Positions 36,301 through 46,400 of a stretch of DNA of 64,000 bases are shown piece by piece. Made by a program: the position numbers and the translations under genes. A model generated the notes under the pieces. That model saw only the letters and a list, made by a program, of their open reading frames with translations, ran no database searches and had not been told where the DNA came from. The stretch is from contig UESW01004076.1 in assembly GCA_900491605.1 (NCBI GenBank), positions 1,039,838 through 1,103,837 on the forward strand, in the 5' to 3' direction. The DNA comes from Calamus simplicifolius (lineage: Eukaryota; Streptophyta; Magnoliopsida; Arecales; Arecaceae). Each line of letters begins with the position of its first letter. The first letter of the stretch is position 1.

Positions 36301-39257
36301 ATCTACTGCACTGCCTGAAAGCAAGAGCCCAGAACAAGTTTCTGCAGCTGTTAAAGCTTTCATGACAGCTGACCTTCCACATGAGCTGATTGAACTGCTT
36401 GAAAAAATTGTGCTCCAAAATTCTGCATTCAGTGGCAATTTCAATCTGCAGAATCTGCTTATCTTAACAGCTATCAAAGCAGATCCATCGAGGGTTATGG
36501 ATTACATTAATAGATTGGACAACTTTGATGGACCTGCTGTGGGGGAGGTAGCTGTTGAGGCTCAATTATATGAAGAAGCCTTTGCCATTTTTAAGAAGTT
36601 TAACTTGAACGTACAGGCAGTTAATGTCCTTTTGGACAACATTCAAAGCATTGAGCGTGCTGTGGAATTTGCTTTCCGTGTTGAAGAAGATGCTGTTTGG
36701 AGCCAAGTAGCAAAGGCCCAGTTAAGGGAGGGGCTAGTGAGTGATGCAATTGAGTCATTTATTCGTGCAGATGATGCAACTCAATTTTTAGATGTTATTC
36801 GGGCTGCCGAGGATGCTAATGTGTACCATGACTTGGTGAAGTACTTGCTGATGGTGAGGCAAAAAGCTAAGGAACCAAAAGTTGATGGTGAACTCATATA
36901 TGCATATGCGAAGATTGATAGGCTTAGTGACATAGAAGAATTCATTCTTATGCCAAATGTTGCTAATCTTCAAAATGTTGGTGATCGTCTGTATGATGAG
37001 GCCCTATATGAAGCAGCTAAGATCATATTTGCATTTATTTCTAACTGGGCGAAGCTGGCTAGTACGCTTGTTAAGCTGAAGCAGTTCCAAGGTGCAGTTG
37101 ATGCAGCTCGGAAGGCAAACAGCGCAAAGACATGGAAAGAAGTTTGTTTTGCTTGTGTAGATGCTGAGGAGTTTCGGCTGGCACAGATATGCGGGCTGAA
37201 TATCATTATACAGGTTTCCTTTTTTCCCTTAGAATTTGTCTTCATTTTATATTTTAAGATTATATTCTGCAAAATTTAATTCATAATCCATTAATGTTAA
37301 TGCTGCAGGTGGATGACTTGGAAGAGGTTAGTGAATATTACCAAAACAGAGGATGCTTCAGTGAACTGATCTCCCTTATGGAGAGTGGCCTTGGTTTGGA
37401 ACGTGCGCACATGGGCATTTTTACAGAGTTGGGAGTTCTATATGCTCGTTACCGTCCAGAGAAGCTTATGGAGCACATCAAACTTTTTTCAACTCGTCTG
37501 AACATTCCCAAGCTTATACGTGCTTGTGATGAGCAACAGCATTGGAAGGAGCTCACTTATCTGTATATACAATATGATGAATTTGACAATGCTGCCACCA
37601 CTGTCATGAACCATTCTCCAGATGCTTGGGATCACATGCAGTTTAAAGATATCGCTGTCAAAGTTGCAAATGTTGAACTTTATTACAAGGCGGTGCATTT
37701 CTATCTGCAGGAGCATCCTGATCTTATTAATGATCTTCTTAATGTGCTTGCCCTTCGTGTGGACCACACACGCGTGGTTGACATAATGCGTAAAGTGTGT
37801 GCACTTGTCGTTGCAGATACTGCTTATTTAAATGTGTTTGAGATCACATTACTCAGAATCTCTTCTTTTCTCTTGTTTCTGGCTTCTAGGCTGGTCATTT
37901 GCATCTTGTGAAACCATACATGGTAGCAGTACAGAGTAATAATGTGGCTGCTGTGAATGAAGCTTTGAATGAAATCTATGTGGAGGAGGAGGATTATGAC
38001 AGGTTACGTGAATCCATTGATATGCATGACAACTTTGATCAGATAGGTCTTGCCCAGAAGGTAAAATTGTTTGAATTTTTCATATTGAAACTTTATTTTA
38101 AACGAGTCTCTCTCCCTGACAAGCATTTGGCTGATGAACAGACAGAAAAGCATGAACTTCTTGAGATGAGGCGGATTGCTGCATATATTTATAAGAAAGC
38201 CGGGAGATGGAAACAGTCCATTGCACTGTCCAAGAAGGACAATCTATACAAAGATGCCATGGAGACATGCTCTCAGTCTGGTGATCGTGAGCTTTCTGAG
38301 GAATTGCTTGTGTATTTCATTGAACAGGTAATAATTGGTTTAACATTTGTTTCAATGCAAGGCATTGTGCAATAGATGTGGTAGTTACAATTGTTATCTA
38401 TTATTTTATGTTTTAGTGGTATCTAACGAGATGAATCCATCATGTTTGGTTGCCTTTATGCTTTAGCAGTCACTAGAAAAATAATTTGATAATTTGTATG
38501 TTTTCCTGCAAATTGTTTTACTATCATGTTTGAATTTATCTGTCAATATCTGGTGCCATTGGGGTCAATATTGCTTACTTTATTTTTTCACTGGGGACAA
38601 CTTTGGAGATCCTACATGTTTAAGTGCTCAATTTCCAGATGTCAAGCATATGGTATTCTCTAATCTTCCCATTTGTTCTCTCATAGCTTTGCATAGATAT
38701 GCATTTCTTGGCAGGTGTACAACCTTAGGATAACTTGTTTTCTAGAATATGTGCTCTATAGATATTGTGCCATTGACCTTTTGCAAGGGCCTGCTTCCAT
38801 GAGCCCTAAGCATTGGGTTTTTATGGGAAGATACTTAATTGTTAGAAAGGGGCTGCGGTGCCCTCTTACTTTTGCAGGCTATTTTCAACACATGATAATT
38901 TTTTTTATTGATTTGCACATACATGTTTCTTGATAGTTTAACAGAATCACAAGTATTTTCTTTCAATTGAAGAAGAATCACTTTTCTTTCATCATTTACC
39001 TCATGGTTCATATGCTATTTATTGTAGGTGAACTTACCAGTAGATTTTCATCAAATTTGCAGGGAAAGAAGGAATGCTTTGCTTCCTGCCTCTTTGTTTG
39101 TTATGACTTGATCCGCCCTGATGTTGCTCTTGAGCTTGCATGGATGAACAACATGATCGACTTTGCTTTCCCATACCTCTTGCAGGTAAACTAACACTAA
39201 GCCAAGTAATTATCCTTCTATAACTAATCATCTAACCATAAATTTATTTGACCTAAA

Positions 39258-39312
<55 letters not shown>

Positions 39313-40044
39313 CCAGTTTATTTCTGGGGTAGGATGTGGGGGTAAAAGAGGACCAATAGCGATGGCCTACTCGATTGGTAGCAACCTTCAAAATTCCCCC
39401 AAACCTGATGAAGTTGGGATTCAAACTTGGGTCTCTGGTACAGCCACCAAGTGACTTTACCAGCTTGTTAAGTTGGCACCTTGAATTGATGGGATAGCTT
39501 TTGAAACTCCCTTAGGATCCCCACGTTATGTGGATTGTTGGTGTAACCCACAATGCAGATTTTCTCTTCATTTGTAAGAGTGTGCGACAGTAGAGGGGTA
39601 TCTAAAGCAGTGTTCTGACAGCAAGTATATATGTCTGTGCAGTTTATCCGTGAGTATACAAGCAAAGTGGACGAACTTATAAAAGATAAGCTTGATACGT
39701 TAAGTGAGGTGAAAGCCAAGGAGATGGAGGAGAAGGAAATGGTAGCTCATCAGGTAGCTTTCATTATGAGTTGTTTGTGTACCATTATGCTTTCATCATT
39801 GCATTATATCATGAGTTATTCTTATACCAGCATATATCGTTCTGCAATTTTAAACTGATGATTTGAAAATGTGGTATATCTGCAGAATTTGTATGCCCAG
39901 TTGTTGCCTCTTGCATTGCCAGCACCGCCAATGCCAGGCATGGGTGGACCAGGAATGGGTGGCCCTTTTCCAGCCCCACCGGTAGGTGGGATGGGGATGC
40001 CTCCAATGCCACCATTTGGCATGCCTCCCATGGGAAGCTACTAA
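22609..40044 (+). CDS. CHC: Clathrin heavy chain (30 exons, 1,704 aa)
   Basis: Structural subunit of the clathrin triskelion, coating vesicles at the plasma membrane and trans-Golgi. Exons: 22609-22653, 22928-23132, 27440-27528, 27643-27721, 27849-27976, 29677-29775, 29902-30010, 30390-30469, 30562-30789, 30873-30938, 32622-32738, 33048-33245, 33411-33527, 33721-33780, 34078-34164, 34265-34348, 34439-34573, 34663-34725, 34807-34911, 34991-35103, 35206-35458, 35619-35755, 35831-36109, 36211-37213, 37309-37794, 37890-38060, 38142-38327, 39063-39185, 39643-39753, 39886-40044. All junctions are GT-AG and lengths sum to 5,115 nt, giving 1,704 residues; plant homologues are about 1,700-1,708. Residues 1-354 form the N-terminal propeller, then the linker, the helical heavy-chain repeats of the leg, and a Pro/Gly/Met-rich tail (1653-1704). 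No frameshift or stop. The Met at 22609 gives the usual Met-Ala-Ala-Ala-Asn-Ala-Pro start. Confidence 0.97.
24161..24398 (+). repeat. 119-bp tandem duplication in clathrin intron 2
   Basis: tggaacttttattctattg at 24161 and 24280 begins two units that align to their ends (about 24279 and 24398) with scattered substitutions. Confidence 0.8.
24467..25711. mobile_element. Harbinger/Tourist-type MITE (outer)
   Basis: Left end ggagccatttagtttgc and right end (reverse) gggcccatttggttcaac form a terminal inverted repeat. Both sides have TTA (24464-24466 and 25712-25714) as a 3-bp target duplication. Interior gaattccgatt / ggaattggaatc words are also inverted. No transposase. A second MITE is inserted in it. 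Confidence 0.7.
24601..25046. mobile_element. Nested MITE inside the outer MITE
   Basis: Left end ccctctttttggatggagag and right end (reverse) tgctctgtttggatggagag match over most of 20 bases. TTA flanks both sides (24598-24600 and 25047-25049). It is 446 bp, purine-rich on the left arm and pyrimidine-rich on the right, as expected of a large hairpin. The ORFs on both strands are shadows of this symmetry. Confidence 0.75.
27977..29676 (+). other. Clathrin intron 5 (1.7 kb)
   Basis: GT-AG intron. Nothing recognisable inside; only short T-rich runs and random ORFs. Confidence 0.8.
30939..32621 (+). other. Clathrin intron 10 (1.7 kb)
   Basis: GT-AG intron containing an Au-SINE-like 3' fragment (31622-31693). 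The remainder has no recognised feature. Confidence 0.8.
31622..31693 (+). mobile_element. Au-SINE-like 3' fragment (clathrin intron 10)
   Basis: Contains catgtagccgaccccatg followed by aaaaaggctttagatgag and a ttgacttgac repeat tail. This resembles the conserved 3' end of the plant Au SINE family (from memory of the family). The tRNA-related head is missing. Confidence 0.5.
33286..33353 (+). repeat. (CT)n / (ATCT)n microsatellite in clathrin intron 12
   Basis: A ctctct run is followed by tatc/atct tetranucleotides. It lies just downstream of exon 12. Confidence 0.9.
38061..38141 (+). other. Short in-frame intron 26 of clathrin heavy chain
   Basis: 81 bp, GT-AG, divisible by three and without a stop in the gene's frame. 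If retained it would add 27 residues after the Gln-Lys of exon 26. Conserved clathrin sequence continues across it when removed, so it is called an intron. Confidence 0.8.
38328..39062 (+). other. Clathrin intron 27
   Basis: 735 bp GT-AG intron with no recognised element. ORFs at 38494-38733 and 38715-38933 are random. Confidence 0.8.
39261..39484 (-). mobile_element. tRNA-derived SINE in clathrin intron 28
   Basis: On the minus strand the head contains acaagctggtaaagtcac (A-box region, about 39450-39470) and agtttgaatcc (39417-39427), two mismatches from the pol III B-box consensus. The body runs to a (GA)n tail, seen on + as a 46-bp (CT)n run at 39261-39306. Target duplications are not clear. 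Confidence 0.55.
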
Positions 40045-41400
40045 GCAATTTGATGTTCATCAACAGATGTGTTAGGTGATACTTTGCTGGTAAGCAGTTT
40101 AGTGCAGCTGCAGGCAGCCAAGATAAAGTAAACCACATTTTGCAATTTTAATATAGACATTATTGGTTTTGCTAGACTTTCTTTTGGTTGGTATCAAATT
40201 TTTGGGAGCCGCTCAGGGCTGAGCTGAGCATTTTGTCTGGTGACTGATATATCGTATGATGAGTAGATGCCATTGAAAGTTGTGAGTTACCATGCTCGAT
40301 AGCTGGTTTAATTGCTGTATCATGTTTGTTTTTGGTGCCATGTCTTATATTTTTCAGTCATCCCAGATAAGTTGACTTTACAGTGCTAGATATATTTTTT
40401 TTTCCCCAGTACCCTCCTGCTTCAGCGAATACTTATCACTGCTTGAAGTCACAAGCGATCATTCTATTTCATCCTGTGACTGTGCCAGTGGGATGGTGTT
40501 TTGGCCAGACTTTTCTAGGTTAATTAACAGAATCTGATGGCATAAACAGCATATCTGACGTGTTCTATTTTTGTGCTCGGAAGAGAGGAATAATGAGCAC
40601 TTGGATTGGATTCTGTCTGCAGATTGCAACTTTGGTTTTCCAGCATCTAAAAGCATTGGGAATTGATCACTGATGTCTCGTTCCTCATTTTCATTCTTGA
40701 CGGCCTTGAACATATAGGAGATGGTACGTAACAGGAATCCTTCTCTGCCACGGTATAACAAACTCAAATTATATGATGATTGATGAAGAGTGTTAATGTT
40801 CAGGAAAACATACGGGCATAATTGTACAAAATTGTATGATTGATGAAGAGTGTTAAGTCCACGTAATATTTTCATTGTTCTGATGTGCTGTTTCTGATGA
40901 GTCTGGTTGTAAAAATTTGTTGGCAATGGAAAGATGATTTTCGACCCCTTCGTTCTCCCCAAGGACGATGTCTCTCCAACACGATTGTTCGTGCATGAGA
41001 AAGCCTGCTATTTTGCTGTTAAGAAATGGAAAGGTTATTTCAAACGTTTTTTTTTATTATTATTATTACAAACGGACGATGACACTATTTTAGTATTTTA
41101 AATGCATATTGCGGAAAAGTTGCTGATTGACTCCAATTCGGGTTCGGGCGGGCCATTGTGCTGGGTTCTCATTTCCATATCATCTTTCAAAGCTACAAGT
41201 ACCTTTATTTGAGGATTTTTCCGTCTCATTTATCAAAGCCATAACTTAAGGGCACCATGGATGAGGTTATTTGTAATCTAATATCATCCCGATTGATATA
41301 AGATATTTTAATAATCAAGAGTCATCGATGTTCATTTATCACTATGCTTAGTGTACCATGAAAATGAAAGGTGAAATACCAATAATACCTTTAAAAATTT
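40045..41400 (+). other. Clathrin 3' UTR side and intergenic sequence
   Basis: The first few hundred bases are likely 3' UTR; no clean AATAAA signal was found. The minus-strand ORF at 40459-40962 has no recognisable product and is not called. Confidence 0.5.
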
Positions 41401-41422
41401 GTTTACATAGTATATTATATAT

Positions 41423-41453
<31 letters not shown>

Positions 41454-41755
41454 ATAATATATTATAATACTATACGATATAATAATTATATTATAATGAT
41501 GTATAATATATAATATATTATATTTATATTTTATATATTATAAATGTAGATAATAGTATAATATTAATTATTATATTAATATAATAATATTTTTATGACA
41601 ATACATTATATATTATAGCAATAATTGATATTATATATAATATTATATTATCCGATATATTAATTTTATATATTAATATTATAATGTATAATAATAAATT
41701 ATTATAATATTTTTTATATTATAGATAATACATATATTGTGTTATTATAATATGG
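41401..41755. repeat. (TA)-rich low-complexity tract
   Basis: About 350 bp of tata, ataatatta and similar words, including an uninterrupted TA run near 41428-41452. Confidence 0.9.
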
Positions 41756-42095
41756 AGGGAAGGATTAATAAATATAGAAATATAATTGTTCTAATTTTTT
41801 GGTAAAGATCATCCCTATTATGATGATTCAACATTCTTGTCCCTTTAATGGGATTAGGATTATCATTTTAAGTAACGAATTTAATCCTATGTGCTAAATG
41901 ATTTTATCATCATTATCTCAAAATCATCTGAAATTTTTGCAACATTACTTTATACTAAACAGCCCTCAGAAGCAGTTGTCTTTTGAGAGGGATGGTGGAC
42001 CCCAAATTGAATTTCAAAGTGGGATGATAGTTGCAAGGCAAACAATTTATAAGCTACCAAATTTAATCTTTTATCATTGAATGTAAGTTTTAAAT

Positions 42096-42518
42096 GAGCA
42101 TTTGGTATGGTGTTAAAAGAGTATGAAAAGTTTTTTTTAATGATTTCTCATTGTTTTTGAGAATATTTGATATTAAATTAATTATTTTTAAGGGATATTT
42201 TTTTCTTTATCATCTAAATTATTAACCACATAAAAGTAGATCAATTGGGTAAAGGTTAAAAAAACAATAGTAATAAAACTAAGAAATAATAAATAATTTC
42301 ACCTTTTTTTTTCCATCCCACTCTTTTTATTTTTATGATATGAATGTTATTTTCTTTTTCACATTAATGTTTTATATATAGATATATAAATATTTCATCT
42401 TTTATTTAAAATATAATAAAAAATATATATATATTTTACACTGTTAATGTTTGCGCTGGAAATGTTTTCACTTTCAATTTTTTAACATCAAGAAACATTC
42501 TTAACCAAATGTCTCACA
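42096..42518. mobile_element. Possible MITE upstream of the EBP1 gene
   Basis: Left gagcatttggtatggtgtt and right (reverse) gagacatttggttaagaatgtt resemble imperfect terminal inverted repeats around an AT-rich body. No clear target duplication, so this is weak. Confidence 0.35.
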
Positions 42519-42521
42519 GCT

Positions 42522-42529
<8 letters not shown>

Positions 42530-42553
<24 letters not shown>

Positions 42554-42965
42554 GCGGGCGATCATAAGTCTCGTATGAGTCAGCACAGATAGATTCGAGT
42601 ATAAAATTTACTACAAAAGAATAGGCCTAGGAACGTTCGACTTTCAGAACTACGAACCATCATGGTGAGTCACTGAAGTCGCAACCCAATCCGCTGTCGA
42701 ATTGGCTTCACGATATATGATGGATCTGAGCACTATAACCTCCTGAAGGATAGACTAGATGTCACTAATGATCGAAATAGTGGGCAATGAGTGTAATTCT
42801 TTTTCAGCAGAAAATAGAGTTACCTTTAATCATAAGCTTATGAGCATAAAGTACCCAAGCTGCATAAAAATACCCATTTAAGAATATAAAATTCTGACAT
42901 AGAAACAAAAAAATCAATAATAGTAAAGCCTCCTACCTCCAGCAAATCCCGTTGAGACCCCGGAT
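42530..42965 (-). pseudogene. 3' end of an L1-type LINE with poly(A) tail
   Basis: The 24-base T run at 42530-42553 reads as a poly(A) tail on the minus strand. Just before it, minus-strand codons at about 42640-42790 give Tyr-Arg-Glu-Ala-Asn-Ser-Thr-Ala-Asp-Trp-Val-Ala. This is the C-terminal motif of the RNase H domain in plant LINEs. Stops and truncation are present, so it is a dead 5'-truncated copy. Confidence 0.6.
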
Positions 42966-43448
42966 GTTTTGAGAGCACGCATGCGTGGTGGCGCACCCGC
43001 GCAGGGCCGGTGAGACCCCGGACGGAGCAGGGGCCCGTAATGTCACTATTTTGCCACGTGCACCGCACGTGACATCTCCTTCCTTCATTTCCAACATAAA
43101 ACGCATGATGCCCTAAAGCGGCTCGCCCTCCCCTGAGCCCCCTGTACGCCTTCTCTTTCCCTTCTCCACCTGACCGAAGCCCGGAACCCTACCCACTTTC
43201 TTGTCTCCATTCCCTTTTCTTTATCTAAACAAGCGGAGAGCGCCGCGGTTGACTAGTCAGCATTATAGTTGTAGCGCTGAGAGTAGCTTATCTCGTTTCC
43301 TTCCTCGCTGAAGATATCTACTGTAGTGGCTTTGTTGGTAATGAATATCCTAGGATTTAACGATTCTCCGATGCAATGTTTTCTTTCATTTGGACCTTTT
43401 TTAAAAAAATTTCCCATTTGTTGGCTAGGGTTTCTGTAGCCTGGAAAG
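42966..43448 (+). promoter_or_regulatory. Promoter and 5' UTR region of the EBP1 gene
   Basis: A GC-rich stretch (42955-43080) includes two copies of tgagaccccgga and two CACGTG boxes. It is followed by a C/T-rich leader (43125-43225) up to the ATG at 43449. No clear TATA box. Confidence 0.5.
43055..43071 (+). promoter_or_regulatory. Paired G-boxes (CACGTG x2)
   Basis: CACGTG at 43055-43060 and again at 43066-43071, about 380 bp upstream of the EBP1 start codon. G-boxes bind plant bZIP and bHLH factors. Close spacing suggests a composite site; activity is inference. Confidence 0.55.
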
Positions 43449-46400
43449 ATGTCGGACGATGAGGCAAAGGAGGAGAAGGAGTTGGATCTCACTTCTCCAG
43501 ATGTCGTCACCAAGTACAAGTGTGCCGCCGAGATTGTAAACAGTATAATCTCTACTTGTTCCTTCCTTGATTAGAAAAATCCCGTGGCCTTTTGATTTTT
43601 TGTGTTTTTACTATGTCTAATGACTAAAAAAAAATCTCTTTTGTAAACAGAGGCTCTTCAGCTGGTCCTATCGGAGTGCAAGCCTAAAGCCAAAATTGTA
43701 GACATTTGTGAGAAGGGAGATGGCTTCATTAGAGAGTTGGGCTTTCTTACCCTTTGTCATTGGTAAATTTGCAAATAATTTAGATTTTGTGTCTGAATTC
43801 GTGGAATCGTGATGTTCGTTTAGGCAAACTGGCAACGTGTATAAGAACGTGAAGAAAAAGATCGAGAGGGGTGTGGCATTTCCGACATGCATCTCTGTGA
43901 ACAACACTGTTTGCCATTTTTCTCCGCTTAGCAGTGACGATACTGTTTTGGAAGAAAATGATGTTGTGAAGATGTATGATAATTGCTTTGCTGTAATCGT
44001 TAGTTGTGATTTCTTGGATAAATTTAAAATAGATATGTTTGTGCAGAGATATGGGTTGTCATATAGATGGTTTTATTGCTGTGGTAGCCCACACATCTCT
44101 TCAGGAGGGACCGATCACTGGGAAGGCAGCGGACGTAATTTCAGCTGCAAACACTGCAGCAGAGGTTGCTCTGAGGCTCGTGAGGCCGGGAAAGAAGGTA
44201 ATTGTCATTGAAGGATTCCGATGTCTTTTATTTTGTGTGTGTGTGTTATAATAATGACGCTTTGCAGTCTACAATCACTTTTTGCAGTCCACAATCACTT
44301 TTGGCGTTTCTTCTCCACCTACATAGAGAGCTTGCATAACTTTCTTTGAGTGCCTGTTAGTGTTTTTTTCCCTTTGTCTTATGAGCTCTTTTTAAAAATA
44401 TACGAGTTCCTGTTCTAGATGATTCCGTCCATGCATTGCCCGGCTAAGCGGTCTCGAGGGAAATTAGGCAATCACCTAAAAGAACTTACTAAGTCATGCG
44501 TGCTGCTGCATGTGCTGTTGCCTTCCTTGATCATAACGCAATCCCTGAAAGAAGTTACTATGTGCAGGAAGGCTGCATATGAGCTGAATATGCAATTTAG
44601 CATTATGTAGTTGCATATATGTCCTACGTAGCATCATGCAATCATGTATGCAGCCTGTTCTTATTTTACCTTGTGTGAGTGGTATGATGTAATTGGTTGG
44701 TGGTTGACTTGTATTTTTTTTGGTAATATCATGATTATTACTATTACATAATATGTTCTAAGTAGTAAGTGGTGATATTAATTATCATTGTTACTATGTT
44801 ATTGTTACTGCTATCATCTTTATATCAAAATCATTTATTTTTAACTTATTTAAAAAGTACCAACCTCTTCATCCAAATGCCCGATATTCTTCTGAATTCT
44901 TTCAGGCCATCTTGCATGCTGAAGGGGTCAAATTTGCTCAACCATGAGGTTGAATTTGCTTGACCAGGTGGAAAAATATGGCAAATCAATTATAGTTTGA
45001 GGCAAAATATTTGGGTGAAGGGCTTTAAGTTTGTTTGTTTTTTTTTTTTTTTTTGAGATCTAACATGTGTTTAGTTGTTTTGCCTTAAAATTAAAATAAT
45101 TTGATTAATGAACTCAGGCAATGCTTTTGCTTAAAATTATGCATTAGTGTATATTTGCAATGCTTAATATTTGATGGATTTTTTGTTGGAAAATTGGTTC
45201 CTTCTTTTCTTTTGCTAAACTTTTATGCTATGTTTAGTTTGTGAAATGAGTGTCTGACTGAAAAAAGGAGTTTTGGCTTTAGCCCCATCCTGATCATTGG
45301 TTTGAACCAGAGAAATTGCAATTCCTCTGGAATCACCATTACTACAATAGAAGAATTGTTATAAATAACATTTTTGGTATGAACTAAGTAACAACATTTA
45401 TGGTTAAAGAGAGAGCAAGTGATATAATAAGTATAAATCAGTTAATGGTAGAGAAATCATGATTCATAGGGAAATCACAATTCCTCTGGGATCACCATTA
45501 CTAAAATAGAATTGTTGTTTCATTGTTAAATGAGTGGAATGATCCTTCCCGTAGGAATGGGAATAACTAACATTTTTGGTGTGAACTAAATAATAGCATG
45601 GATCGTATAAAGAGAGAGTGAGTGATATAATAGGTTTAAATCAGTTAATGGTACTTGCACTGCAGTTGCAAGCATTTGGCACAGGCCTGCCTTCTTTTTA
45701 ATGGGGCTATTGAATGTAATGTATTGCATGGCATATTGGGTGTCTACTAATCTTAGTACCTAATGTCCAATTTCTTCTCATCAGATTTGATGCCTATGTG
45801 TGGTTATATATGAAATTAGTGGTGGCTTGTGCTACCACTCTCCACTCGCAAACATCTAGCACAGGCTAGCCTTCTTTTAATGGGAGTATTGAATGTAATG
45901 TAGTGCATAGTATGGTGGGTGTCTGCTAATCGATATCTCACCACTAGTTTGTCTTCACATCACAGTCAACACCAATGTGCCGTTATGCATAGTGATGACT
46001 AGTGCTATTTCTGTCACTTGCTTTACCCTACAGATTGTGCATATATCCATTAGTATGCAATGGCTGGTCCAAAAATGTGTGGCCTCTTGATCATCAGAAT
46101 ATTCTTGGTGGCTTTGTAGTGTAGTTTATTACCAACAACCACTTGCATGGCCTATTGCTCTTTCATCTGATCGATGACCTTCTTCATGAAGCTTAAGATG
46201 TATTGGATAATGTGTATCTTGATGGGAGCATTAATTGACTTATGAAAGAATGCCTTCTTGTCACAGCATATCAAAAAATTGATGATACTTTGTCCGTTGG
46301 GTCCTGTCCAGCTGTCATGCATCAATATCAATCCATAAGTATCCCGATTGCTTTGATAGGAGGTTTTTCATCTCTATACATCTCCTTTGTTATTATCAAC

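Noticed and set aside
39417..39427. Possible tRNA gene from the B-box-like motif
   Set aside because: No cloverleaf can be folded around it; the surrounding body and (GA)n tail fit a SINE better.
40459..40962. Minus-strand ORF of 167 codons downstream of clathrin
   Set aside because: No recognisable domain, partly within the likely 3' UTR, and contains a near-duplicate tgtatgattgatgaagagtg stretch.
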